From Nakamurella sp. PAMC28650 (GTDB lineage Bacteria; Actinomycetota; Actinomycetes; Mycobacteriales; Nakamurellaceae), in contig NZ_CP060298.1 in assembly GCF_014303395.1 (NCBI RefSeq), positions 5,351,001-5,415,000 on the forward strand: a stretch of 64,000 bases of DNA, written 5' to 3'. Below are positions 8,912-18,343 of this stretch, one piece after another (position 1 is the first letter of the stretch; each line of letters begins with the position of its first letter). The position numbers and the translations under genes were made by a program. The notes beneath the pieces were generated by a model, which saw only the letters and a program-made list of their open reading frames with translations, did no database searches and had not been told where the DNA came from.

Positions 8912-11900
8912 TGTTCACCGTTCTCTGCGGGGGCATTCTTTGCGGGGGCACTCTGTATGGGGGCATTCTTTGCGGGGGCACCCGGGTGGTCGGACGAGCC
9001 GTTCGACGAACCTGTCGCCAATGGGCTCGGTTGATCGCCCGGTGGAGTGCGTTGCTGGTTGCCGGTCGCCAGCGTGACGCCGGCCCGCTCACGGTACGAG
9101 CGCACGTACTCCAGCAGCGCCGGGCCTCTCGGGCGTCGTCCGGGCTGGATGTCGCAGGAGGACACCTTGCTCTCCTGGATGTGCACGTTCGGATCAAGCG
9201 TGACACCGAACAGGTCGTTCGCCGAGTCCCCGCTGACCAGCGCGTCGCCGCCGACGCCCCAGTGGTAGGGCAGACCGATCTGGTGGATGGTGTGACCGTC
9301 GACGACCAGCGGGACCACCCGGTCGGTGACCATCACCTTGGCCTCGATCGCACTGCGAGCCGTCACGATGGTGGCCCACCCCATGTGTTCGAGGCCTCGC
9401 TCGGCCGCCAGCGCCGGGGAGATCTCGCAGAAGAAGAACGGCTGGAGTTCCGACAGGTAGGGCAGCCAGCGACTCATCCCGCCGGCCGTGTGATGCTCGG
9501 TCAGCCGATGGGTGCTGAAGACGTACGGATAGATCTCGGACCCAGGGGTCGCCCCCGAGGGGTTCGAGTAGTTGTCGGTGCGGGGGAACACCTGTCGGGT
9601 CGGATTGGCCTGCTGCCGGTAGAACGGATTGGTGACCGGCGATTCGTGCGGCTCGTAGTGCGCCGGCATCGGACCGTCCAGCAGACCGGTCGGCGCGAAC
9701 AGCCAGGCCTTGCCGTCCCCCTGCATGATGAAGGGATCGTTGCCGGCAAGTCCATCCGGGCCACCGGTTCCCGGCTCGGGCCGGTAGTCCGGAGCCGTGG
9801 TCGGCGGGAAGTCCGGGATGTCGTGGCCGGTCCACTTCTTCGCGTCGGCATCCCACCAGACCAGCGCCTTGGCCTCGCTCCACGGTTTGCCGTCGGGATC
9901 GGCCGAGGCACGGTTGTAGAGGACACGACGGTTCGCCGGCCAGGCCCAGCCCCATTCCGGCGCCACCCAGGACTGCTGCGTGCCGGGCTTGCGGCGCGCG
10001 GACTGGTTGACATCGTCGGCATAGACGCCGGTGTAGATCCAGCAACCGCCGGCCGTCGAACCGTCGGCCTTCATCTCGGTGTAGGAGCTGAGCAACTGCC
10101 CGGCCTTCTCACCGGTCAGGTGCGATCCGTTGATCTCCCGCAGCACCGCGTCGGCCGAGGCCTCCTCCGACCCTTCGGTGCCGTAGTTCCAGGTCATGTC
10201 CTGCAGCGGCCGATCCCGCCTGAGCCCGGAATCACGGACACCCTCCTGCATCAACTGTCCGAGCCGGTAGAAGAAGTCGAGATCGCTCTCGCAGTCTCCG
10301 GGTGGCTCGACAGCCTTGTGGTGCCACTGCAGCAGACGCTGGGTCTGGGTAAAAGTGCCGTCCTTCTCCACGTGGGAGGCCGCCGGGAAGAAGAAGACCT
10401 CGGTGGCGATGTCCTTGGTGACCAGCTCACCGGTCTCGATCTCCGGTGAATCCTTCCAGAAGGTGGCCGTCTCGATCATGTTGAGGTCCCGCACCACCAG
10501 GTACTTCAGGTGTGCCATCGCCAGTCGCTGCATCTTGCCGTGCGCGGAGCCGACGGCCGGATTCTGGCCGAGCACCAGGTAGCCCTCGATCTTGTCCGCC
10601 AGCATGTCCATCACGGTCTGGTACGTACCGTGGTCGCCGGTCAGCTTGGGCAGATAGTCGAAGCAGTAGTCGTTCTCGGCCGTCGCGGCGTCGCCCCAGT
10701 AGGCCTTGAGCAAACTGACGGTGTACGTGTCGGCCTTCGTCCAGAAGCCCTTCTGCTCCGGGTGCGAGATCGTCTTCAGGTACGCCGCCAGATTCTCGTG
10801 CATGCCGACCTTGGGCATCGGAAGGTATCCCGGGAGCAGGTTGAACAGGGTCGGGATGTCGGTCGAGCCCTGGATGCTCGCGTGTCCGCGCAACGCGAGG
10901 ATCCCGCCGCCCGGCCGGCCCATGTTGCCCAGCAGCAATTGGACGATGGCCGCTCCGCGGATGTACTGCGCACCGACGGAATGGTGCGTCCAGCCCACCG
11001 AGTAGACCCAGGCCGTGGTCTTGTCGCGACCACTGTTCTCCACCACTGCACGGCAGACCTTCTCGAAGGCCTCCGGCGGGACACCGCAGGTCTGGTGGAC
11101 CATTTCCGGGGTGTACCGGGCGTAGTGACGCTTCAGCACCTGGAAGACGGACCGGGGATGCTGCAACGTCTCGTCACGCTGGATCCGCGCGGGGTCCACG
11201 CTCGCCGAGGTGTCCGAGTTCTGGATGTCGTTCTCCGTGCCACTGGCCGCCGAGGTCTCGCGAACGCCCTCGTACTGCCAGGAGGCCGTGTCATACGTCG
11301 CCGTCTCCGGGTCGTATCCGGAGAACACGCCGTCGAGGTCGTCGACGTCCTGGAAATCCTCCCGCAGGATGGTCGCCGCGTTGGTGTAGGCGACGACGTA
11401 GTCCCGGAAGTAGGCCTTGTTGGACAAGATGTAGTGCACGATCCCGCCCAGGAAGGCGATGTCGCTACCGGCCCGCAACGGGACGTGCTGATCCGACACC
11501 GCCGAGGTACGGGTGTACCGCGGGTCGACGTGGATGATCTTGGCGCCACGCGCCTTCGCTTCCATCACCCACTGGAATCCAACCGGATGACATTCGGCCA
11601 TGTTGGAACCCTGGATGACGATGCAATCCGCGTTGGCCAGATCCTGCTGGAATCCGGTGGCACCACCGCGGCCGAGAGAGGCTCCCAGACTGGGAACCGT
11701 GGCGCTGTGTCAAATACGCGCCTGGTTTTCGATCTGTACCGCGCCCATCGCGGTGAACAGCTTCTTGATGATGTAGTTCTCTTCGTTGTCCAGGGTGGCG
11801 CCGCCGAGGCCGGCGATGCCCATCGTCCGGTTGAGCGGACGGCCCCGGTCGTCGGCGTCCTGCCAGGTGCGGTCCCGGGTGTCGAGCATCCGCTCGGCCA

Positions 11901-12279
11901 GCATCCTGGTCGCCACGTGCAGGTCGAGCGTCTCCCACTCGGTACCGAAAGGCTTGCGGTACAGCACCTTCTTCTGACGTCCGGGAGAGTTCACCAGCTG
12001 CTCGCTGGCCGACCCCTTGGGGCAGAGGCGACCCCGCGAGATGGGAGAGTCCGGATCGCCCTCGATCTGCACCACGTGCTCGTCCTTGACGAAGACCTTC
12101 TGCCCGCACCCCACGGCGCAGTAGGGGCAGATGCTCTTCACGACGCGGTCGGCCGTGGAGGTCCGCGGGGTGATGGCTTCGGTGTGGGCGGAGGTCACGG
12201 CGGAGCCCTTGCCCAGCCCGTCCGGGCCGCTGAGCTGCCTGACCAACGGCCAGGACAAGAAGGTCCGTTTGATGCTCAC
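8908..12279 (-). CDS. fdhA: Formate dehydrogenase alpha subunit, selenoprotein (Sec190)
   Basis: Molybdopterin catalytic subunit that oxidises formate. The gene is one frame of 1123 residues interrupted only by TGA at 11710-11712, read here as selenocysteine in the context ENQARI-Sec-HSATVP. The N-terminus binds [4Fe-4S] through CPYCAVGCG (Cys51, 54, 58) and GRLCPKG (Cys86). The downstream part has the molybdopterin-enzyme motifs QGSNMAECHP and QNPAVGSAHG. The start is GTG 12279, eight bases after GAGG; GTG 12288 is possible. The N-terminus (SIKRTFLSWPLVRQL) has only a degenerate Tat-like motif. The C-terminus carries near-repeats of PAKNAP. Without recoding, a gene caller would split it into two fragments at the UGA. 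Confidence 0.94.
11680..11698 (-). promoter_or_regulatory. SECIS hairpin of fdhA
   Basis: Eleven bases after the UGA, the coding strand reads GGTTCCCAGTCTGGGAGCC. This folds into a 7-bp stem (one G-U pair) closed by the loop AGTCT. From memory, the E. coli fdhF SECIS has the same spacing and a similar GGTCT loop, which SelB binds. The element lies inside the reading frame, as bacterial SECIS elements do. Confidence 0.85.
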
Positions 12280-12373
12280 TGCCACCACCTCACGTCATGC
12301 GGATCTGTCGATTCACGATCTTGGCACTCAGATGCCCAGTCCCGGACCGTCCAAACGATGCGAAACCGAGGAC

Positions 12374-12475
12374 TCATCTGTCTTCGTGCACCAGTCGGTA
12401 GACGACGTAGACGGCAAACCATGTGATCAGCGCGCCGACCACCACATCCAGCGCTCCGTAGACAAGATTCAGCAT
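12374..12475 (-). CDS. Small single-helix membrane peptide upstream of fdhA
   Basis: A 33-residue frame from ATG 12475 to TGA 12374-12376, on the same strand as the formate dehydrogenase operon and about 95 bases upstream of it. It begins MLNLVYGALDVVVGALITWF, continues with a VYVVY stretch and ends in charged residues (RLVHEDR), so it would form one membrane helix. GAGG sits only two bases before the ATG, a poor ribosome site. I do not recognise the family. It could be a small accessory peptide or a chance frame in the leader. Confidence 0.45.
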   Translation of the reverse strand: MLNLVYGALDVVVGALITWFAVYVVYRLVHEDR

Positions 12476-12711
12476 GACCTCACGGTACCCGCGGTCCCTC
12501 GCGGTGGTGTGCGCAGCCTGCGCGAGACCCTCGGGAACCGCACCTGACCAGTGAACGCCGGCCGGAGGGAGGGAGCCGGTACCCAGGTGTGGACTGCGTC
12601 AAAGGTGTGACTGATGGGGCGGAAGTGAACCACATTCCCTCGGGCCGGCCATCGACAGATATCGTGACCATTCTGTGACCTGGGGGTGGCTCGAAATGAT
12701 GCTTAGGACGT

Positions 12712-14008
12712 GCCGGGTAATTACGTAGGTTTGACTGGTTCTTTTCGCTAGAATTGTTCTATGCCCCTACCCACCACCGATGTGGAAGTCCTCACGTCAC
12801 GGTTGTTGCTGATCAGACCCCATCTGGATGAGCGGGCCTGGCGGTTGTTGCTCGGCTCGGAAGCCAAGGCGCTGGGCCGGGGCGGGATCAAAGTGGTCGC
12901 CGGGGCGATCGGTGCGCACCCGGACACCGTGGCCCAAGGAGTCCGCGAATTGGACTACCCCGACCAGATCCCGGGCCGGGTCCGGCGCCCCGGCGCCGGC
13001 CGGCCCAGCGCGGCGGTGACCGACCCCACCCTGTGGGAAGCGTTGGATGCCCTGGTGGATCCGGTGACCCGCGGCGATCCGATGTCGATGCTGCGGTGGA
13101 CAACGAAATCGACGTCGAAACTAGCCGCCACGCTGACCACCAACGGCCACCCGGTGTCGGCATCCACAGTGGGAAACTTGTTGAAGGCCAACGGATACAG
13201 CCTGCAAGCCAACGTCAAGACCCTCGAGGGCAACCAACACCCCGACCGCGACGCCCAGTTCAACTATCTCAACGATCAGGCCACCGCGTTCAGCGCCGCC
13301 GGTGAACCGGTCATCAGCGTCGACACCAAGAAAAAGGAGCTGATCGGGAATTTCAGCATCGGCGGCAAGGAATGGGAACCCCAGGGTGAACCCACCCGGA
13401 CCAGCGTCCACGACTTCATGGACAAAACCCTGGGCAAGGTCGCCCCGTACGGGGTGTACGACATCGCCGCGAACACCGGATGGATCAACGTCGGCACCGA
13501 CGCCGACACCGGGCAGTTCGCCGTGGAATCCATCCGCCGATGGTGGAACACTGTGGGCACCAACACTTATCCAAGCGCAACAAGGTTGATGATCACCGCT
13601 GATTCCGGCGGGTCCAACGGCTCCCGGCTACGGTTGTGGAAAACCGAACTCGCCGCGCTGGCCACCGAAACCGGACTGGCGATCACCGTGTGCCACCTTC
13701 CGCCGGGCACCTCGAAATGGAACAAGATCGAGCATCGCCTCTTCTCCGCGATCAGCCGTAGCTGGCGGGCCCGACCCCTGACCTCCCACGAAGTCGTCAT
13801 CGAAACCATCAAAGCCACAACCACCACCACCGGGCTCAGCGTCCACGCCGAACTGGACCTGGGCATCTACGAGAGGGGAATCAAGATCAGCGACCGCCAG
13901 ATCAAAGAACTTGAAAGCAGCCAGCTACACCGCCATGACTTCCACGGCGACTGGAACTACAGCCTGCACCCCGCGACACGCCCGGACACACCCAAATAAT
14001 TCGCGGGC
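12712..14008 (+). mobile_element. ISAzo13-family insertion sequence
   Basis: The ends are tentative. GCCGGGTAATTA at 12712-12723 and the complement of 13997-14008 (GCCCGCGAATTA) match at 9 of 12 positions and flank the transposase closely. I found no clear target duplication. The right end overlaps the transposase stop codon. The element sits between the fdh operon leader and an ISL3 element. Confidence 0.55.
12761..13999 (+). CDS. ISAzo13-family transposase
   Basis: Transposase of 412 residues, full-length for the ISAzo13 (Rhodopirellula-type) family. It has an N-terminal helix-turn-helix segment, then a DDE core with VISVDTKKKELIGNF (first Asp), LMITADSGGSNGSR (second Asp) and a later acidic residue in SKWNKIEHRLFSAIS. 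The C-terminus (GDWNYSLHP) is also typical. The frame is intact, so the element could be active. Codon use includes more A/T-ending codons than the neighbouring fdh genes. Confidence 0.9.
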   Translation: MPLPTTDVEVLTSRLLLIRPHLDERAWRLLLGSEAKALGRGGIKVVAGAIGAHPDTVAQGVRELDYPDQIPGRVRRPGAGRPSAAVTDPTLWEALDALVDPVTRGDPMSMLRWTTKSTSKLAATLTTNGHPVSASTVGNLLKANGYSLQANVKTLEGNQHPDRDAQFNYLNDQATAFSAAGEPVISVDTKKKELIGNFSIGGKEWEPQGEPTRTSVHDFMDKTLGKVAPYGVYDIAANTGWINVGTDADTGQFAVESIRRWWNTVGTNTYPSATRLMITADSGGSNGSRLRLWKTELAALATETGLAITVCHLPPGTSKWNKIEHRLFSAISRSWRARPLTSHEVVIETIKATTTTTGLSVHAELDLGIYERGIKISDRQIKELESSQLHRHDFHGDWNYSLHPATRPDTPK

Positions 14009-14104
14009 GGGCCCTTATTTCGGGGTCGGCTGTCGGTGCCCGCCGATAAAAGTTCTCGATATGGGGACGGCCGGATTCGTCGATTCCGACCAGGCCAAAC
14101 AATT

Positions 14105-15485
14105 GGCTCTTGTGACGTTCTCGTGGGTGGTTTGACCCCTGGTTGTGGGCGACACACCGTGCCCGGTATAGCTTCTGGATTATCTAGAAACAGTCACTAT
14201 CCAGGAGCACGGTGTGCGCGGTGTAACGATATGGCGAAAGCTGCTCGGTGTCGAGCAACTGCAGGTGTGCGATGTGGCGTGGGAGGAGGCCGACGACCGG
14301 CAGGTGCTGGTCGTCTCGGTGCGTGCGACGAAGGGCGCCCGGAGTAGGTGCAGTCGATGCCGGCGTAGACGGCCGGGCTATGACCAGGGCGGCGGAACCC
14401 GGCGGTGGCGGTCGCTGGACTGGGGGTCGACGATGGTATTCCTGCAGGCTGCGGCCCCGCGGGTGAACTGCCGGACGCACGGGGTGGTCGTCGCGGCGGT
14501 GCCGTGGGCCCGACCCGGCGCGCGGGCAACCCGAGCGTTTGAAGACCAGTGCGCGTGGTTGGCGGCGCACACCGCTTCGTCGGTGGTGGCGCAGTTGATG
14601 CGGACGTCGTGGCGGCACGTGAGCGCAATCATCGAGCACGTCGTCGCCGACGGTTTGGCCGGCCGGGACGTGCTCGCGGGGCTGCAGCGGATCGGCATCG
14701 ATGAAATCTCCCACCGCAAAGGCCAGCGGTATCTGACGTGCGTGGTCGATCAAGACTCCGGCAGATTGGTGTGGGCCGCACCGGGCCGCAACAGCGACAC
14801 CCTGGGTCGGTTCTTCGACCAACTCGGCCCAGAACGGGCGGCGGCGTTGACGCACGTCTCGGCCGACGGGGCGCAGTGGATCCACGACACCGTGACGGCC
14901 CGCGCGCCGCAGGCGGTGCTGGGATTGGATCCGTTTCATATCGTGGGGTGGGCCACCCGGGAGTTGGACAAGGTCCGTCGTCAGACGTGGAACACGCTGC
15001 GGGGTAGGAGTAGCTCTGCGCAGGCGTCGTCGGTGAAGGGCAGCCGCTGGGCATTGCTGAAAAACCCGGCGGACCTGTCCCCGGAGCAACGCGGGTCGGT
15101 CGCCTCGATCGCCCAGACCAACCGGCATCTGTATCGGGCGTATCTGCTGAAGGAGCAACTGCGCGCGGTGTTCCAGGTCAAGGGCCAGGCCGGCCGTGAA
15201 CTGCTGGCCGGGTGGATCGCCTGGGCCCGCCGCTCCCAACTGCCCGGGTTCATCGCCTTGGCAAAGACGTTGAAGCGGTTCCAGCAGCTGATCTGGAACA
15301 CCCTGATCCACCACATGAGCAACGCCCAATCCGAGGCCACCAACACCCACCTACGGGCCTTGACCCGCAGGTCGTACGGCTTTCACAGCCCAGAAGCGTT
15401 GATAGCCATGGCAATGCTCACCCGCGGCGGGTTATGCCCGCCGCTACCAGGCCGCTAACTGGCCCACGAAAACGTCAGGAGACCC
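14105..15485 (+). mobile_element. ISL3-family insertion sequence with TIRs and 8-bp target duplication
   Basis: The element is 1381 bp. Left end 14105-14127 and right end 15463-15485 are inverted repeats matching at 19 of 23 positions, both containing the core TGACGTT and TCGTGGG. The flanks are direct repeats AAACAATT at 14097-14104 and 15486-15493, the 8-bp duplication expected for ISL3. Perfect flanks and an intact transposase point to a recent insertion. Confidence 0.93.
14214..15458 (+). CDS. ISL3-family transposase
   Basis: Transposase of 414 residues, start GTG 14214. The N-terminal zinc-binding region contains CSRC and CRTHG. The catalytic core has GIDEISHRKGQRYLTCVVD (first Asp), LGLDPFHIVGWA (second Asp) and the C-terminal SNAQSEATNTHLR (Glu). 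These are the ISL3 family signatures. The frame is complete and lies wholly between the inverted repeats. Confidence 0.94.
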   Translation: MRGVTIWRKLLGVEQLQVCDVAWEEADDRQVLVVSVRATKGARSRCSRCRRRRPGYDQGGGTRRWRSLDWGSTMVFLQAAAPRVNCRTHGVVVAAVPWARPGARATRAFEDQCAWLAAHTASSVVAQLMRTSWRHVSAIIEHVVADGLAGRDVLAGLQRIGIDEISHRKGQRYLTCVVDQDSGRLVWAAPGRNSDTLGRFFDQLGPERAAALTHVSADGAQWIHDTVTARAPQAVLGLDPFHIVGWATRELDKVRRQTWNTLRGRSSSAQASSVKGSRWALLKNPADLSPEQRGSVASIAQTNRHLYRAYLLKEQLRAVFQVKGQAGRELLAGWIAWARRSQLPGFIALAKTLKRFQQLIWNTLIHHMSNAQSEATNTHLRALTRRSYGFHSPEALIAMAMLTRGGLCPPLPGR

Positions 15486-15659
15486 AAACAATTGGTCCGG
15501 TCGGTGATGAACGCCGTCACCGATTTGCGGGACGGCGAGGTTACGTCTGCACGGTTCCACACACGCCTTCGATGAGATCGTCCGGCGAAAGCCGCCCGCC
15601 GACGGCGCGCCACGACGTAGCCTCACAGACGACGCCTCCCCGACGGCGCCCCACAGGCA

Positions 15660-15697
15660 GTCGACCATGCGGGATGTGGTCGACCATGCGGGATGCG
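15660..15697. repeat. Two 19-bp tandem copies
   Basis: Copies at 15660-15678 and 15679-15697 differ only at one T/C position. The unit is GTCGACCATGCGGGATGTG. They end just before the ribosome site of the ligase gene at 15714. Confidence 0.85.
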
Positions 15698-15713
15698 GCA
15701 GGAGGTGCGAGGA

Positions 15714-17384
15714 ATGCCGGACGCGCAGACGACGTCGGAGCCGGGCCAGGACCTGCTCGACCGCATCCTGAAGGCCGCCGCGACCCACCCGAACCGCCCG
15801 GCGCTGTCCGGCCACCGTGGCCGCACCCTGCGCTACCGCGAGTTGGCGGTCTCGATCGTCGCCACGGCGAAAGGGCTACGGCGCAACGGGTTCAGCAGTG
15901 GCGATCGGCTGCTGTTCTCGGTGCGCCCCGACCCGGAGGGCATCGTCCTGGCGTTGGGCGTCGTGGCGGCCGGCGGTTCGGTCGTCTTCGTGGATCCCGG
16001 TGTCGGCAGTGAAACATTCGTCGCCAGAGTTGCGCTGGCGAAGCCTCGGTGGGCCGCCGCTGAATCGGTGGTCTACGCCGGAGCGTCGCTCCGCCCGCTG
16101 AAGGCCCTCACCCGGCGGGCGGGTCTGGTCCTGCCCGACTACACCGCATCGGGTATCCGGACGCTGCGGGCCGGTCCGTGGCTGCCCGGTGTACCCGCGG
16201 GAACCATCTCGATCAGCGCCCTGGCCAAGGGTCGCGGCCCGATCGACGCGGTTCCGCTACCCGGACTTCGGGACGACCCGGACGCCGAGGCCACCGTGGT
16301 CTTCACCTCGGGCGCCACCGGGTCACCGAGGGCAGTCGTGCACACCAGGGGGTCGTTGGGTGCCGCACTGTCCGTACTCGCCTACCGGTACGAGATCGAC
16401 CAGCACGCGCAGGTCTACACCGACCAGTTCATGCTGGGCCTGCCCGCACTGGCGGCCGGGGCGCACTGGCAACTACCCCCGCTCGGATTCGCCCCGCGCA
16501 CGGACCCGGCACGGTTCGCCAAGGGCATGGGGCAGGCCACCCACACCTTTCTGACGCCGGCCGACCTGGCGGCGGTCCTGACCGCGGTCTCCGAGCATCT
16601 GGCGGCGGTACCCACTGCGCTGCAGCAGATTCTGGTCGGCGGTGCACCTGTGCTGCCACCACTGGTCAACCGAGCCGCCGCCGTCCTGCCCCGGGTGCGC
16701 GTACTGGCCGTCTACGGCATGACGGAGATCGTCCCGATCGCGATCGCGGACGGCGCCGACAAGCTCGTCGCCGATCCGGACGGCGACCTGGTCGGCCGGC
16801 TGCTCCCGGGGGTCACCGCACGGCTGACGGCCGATGACGAGCTGATCGTCTCGGGTCCGCACCTGGCCAAGGGATACCTCGGTGAGCCGCCACTGCAGGA
16901 ACATGCCACCGGAGACCGAGCCCTGCTGCGGGGCGACGCCGTCATCCTGCTGGGACGCCGGAAGGACAGGATCATCCGCGGTCGCACGTCCATCTACCCT
17001 GCGTCCTACGAATCCGCGATCGAGGCCATCCCGGGGGTCGGCCACGCCGTCATGGTGGGTGTTCCGGACGAGACCGGTGACGAGCGGGTCGTCCTGGCGC
17101 TCCAACCGGCCGGACAGCACGTCGAGGAGCATCCGCTGGCCGGGGTTCCGAAGGAGTCGAACACGCGCGACGAGCCACTCCTGGCCGCCCCGGCACCGGC
17201 GCTGCTGCTCGACCATCCACTTGCCGCCGCCGTCACCGCGGCCCTTCCGGAGCTCATCGACGCCGCGTCGCTCCCCGATCAGGTCGTCGTGATCAGCGCG
17301 ATCCCCACGTCCGGCCGCGCTCGTCTGCCTGACCGGACGATGCTCCGCCGTTTGCTCGTCGAGCTGGCCGAGACGACGGGCTGA
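15714..17384 (+). CDS. ANL-superfamily AMP-dependent ligase/acyl-CoA synthetase-like protein
   Basis: Adenylate-forming enzyme of 556 residues; start ATG 15714, with GGAGG 9 bases upstream. Visible ANL motifs are the phosphate loop VFTSGATGSPRAVVHTRG, the YGMTE motif and the hinge LGRRKDRIIRG. The C-terminal lysine used for adenylation is not evident: the region reads PTSGRARLPDRTML, with Arg or Ala where TPSGK is usual. The enzyme may therefore have altered chemistry. The overall pattern suggests an OleC-like or FadD-like ligase; the substrate is unknown. It stands alone downstream of the IS region. Confidence 0.8.
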   Translation: MPDAQTTSEPGQDLLDRILKAAATHPNRPALSGHRGRTLRYRELAVSIVATAKGLRRNGFSSGDRLLFSVRPDPEGIVLALGVVAAGGSVVFVDPGVGSETFVARVALAKPRWAAAESVVYAGASLRPLKALTRRAGLVLPDYTASGIRTLRAGPWLPGVPAGTISISALAKGRGPIDAVPLPGLRDDPDAEATVVFTSGATGSPRAVVHTRGSLGAALSVLAYRYEIDQHAQVYTDQFMLGLPALAAGAHWQLPPLGFAPRTDPARFAKGMGQATHTFLTPADLAAVLTAVSEHLAAVPTALQQILVGGAPVLPPLVNRAAAVLPRVRVLAVYGMTEIVPIAIADGADKLVADPDGDLVGRLLPGVTARLTADDELIVSGPHLAKGYLGEPPLQEHATGDRALLRGDAVILLGRRKDRIIRGRTSIYPASYESAIEAIPGVGHAVMVGVPDETGDERVVLALQPAGQHVEEHPLAGVPKESNTRDEPLLAAPAPALLLDHPLAAAVTAALPELIDAASLPDQVVVISAIPTSGRARLPDRTMLRRLLVELAETTG

Positions 17385-17490
17385 CCGGAGCCAACGCCCG
17401 CCCAGGACCGCAGCAACTCCGGGACGCACCGTTCCGCGCACGGCCGGTCCGCGCAAGGCTGGTCAGCGCACGGCTGGTCCGCGCACCGCT

Positions 17491-18333
17491 CTACTGCGGC
17501 GACGGCACCGCGGTGATCAACAGGTTGGAGTCGTAGCTGCGGGTGGAGTAGTCGAAGCTGCCGATGCAGGTCACGAGCAACAGGTCGGAAGCGTTGGTGG
17601 TGTGCTGCAGCAGCCGGGGATCGAGTTGCGTTTTCTCGATCTGCTGCCGGGCGGTCACCTTGAAGTGCAGTACCCGTCCATCTGCTTCGTCGAGTGCGAT
17701 CGTGTCTCCGCTGCGGAGCAGGTCGAGGGCGGCGAAGGCTCCGAGACCGGCGGTGGAATCGATGTGCCCGGTGATGACGGCGCGGCCCGGCGTACCGGGA
17801 CGGGGCCCGGATACCCACCACCCTGCGGTGGAGATGTCCGATGGCGGCTCCAGCACTCCGGCGGCGGACACGCCGATCGGCACGACGCGAATCGGATTCC
17901 GCGAACCGGCCAATTCGATGGACGTCGGAACCGAGGGCGGCGCGACCACCGCCGATGGATGCCCGCTCCGATCAGGGCGGCTTCGTTCGGTCGACGAGCC
18001 CACGACCGCGGGTGTCGAGACACCATGAGCTGCAGTCTGTCCCGGCGTCGCGACCAACGGCGGCGAGGTCGAGCCGCTGACCGGCTCGGACGGAGCCAGG
18101 GCCGGGCTCGGCCCCGACGTCAGGGGCGCAGAGGTGGGAGCGAAGTATTTCTGTTCGGCCAGAACAACCTGTTGCCGGGCGGAGGATGCAGAGATCAACG
18201 TGGTGGTCGCCACCACGATGACCACTACCCCTGCCAGGAGCAGAGCAATCCAGAGCACCATTCCCCGGCGCGGCCGGGGGCGGCGTCGGGTGGTTTCCCG
18301 ACGCCGCCCACCGAATTGGTCCGTTGGTGCCAT
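17491..18333 (-). CDS. Class F sortase
   Basis: Cysteine transpeptidase of 280 residues. A basic N-terminus and one membrane helix (near residues 25-50) precede a Ser/Pro-rich linker of about 90 residues, then the sortase domain. The catalytic residues are His in VITGHIDST, Cys in LLVTCIGSFD and Arg in STRSYDSN. It lies 10 bases downstream of a gene for a CHRD protein that ends in a sorting signal, so that protein is the likely substrate. Class F is typical of Actinobacteria. Confidence 0.9.
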   Translation of the reverse strand: MAPTDQFGGRRRETTRRRPRPRRGMVLWIALLLAGVVVIVVATTTLISASSARQQVVLAEQKYFAPTSAPLTSGPSPALAPSEPVSGSTSPPLVATPGQTAAHGVSTPAVVGSSTERSRPDRSGHPSAVVAPPSVPTSIELAGSRNPIRVVPIGVSAAGVLEPPSDISTAGWWVSGPRPGTPGRAVITGHIDSTAGLGAFAALDLLRSGDTIALDEADGRVLHFKVTARQQIEKTQLDPRLLQHTTNASDLLLVTCIGSFDYSTRSYDSNLLITAVPSPQ

Positions 18334-18343
18334 CTGCTGGGTG

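Larger units (their letters stand above)
14061..15575 (+). pseudogene. Small reading frame split by the ISL3 insertion
   Basis: Removing the ISL3 element and one copy of its target duplication joins 14061-14104 to 15494-15575 in one frame of 41 codons plus TGA. The frame begins MGTAGFVDSDQAKQL on the left and continues VRSVMNAVTDLRDGEV on the right. The frame also stays open leftwards to the ISAzo13 end, so this may be the 3' end of a larger gene cut by the first element. The protein is not recognised. Confidence 0.5.

Noticed and set aside
8908-11601. Separate formate dehydrogenase gene starting at 11601
   Set aside because: Its frame is continuous with the 11710-12279 part through a UGA that has a SECIS hairpin, so it is the same selenoprotein gene.
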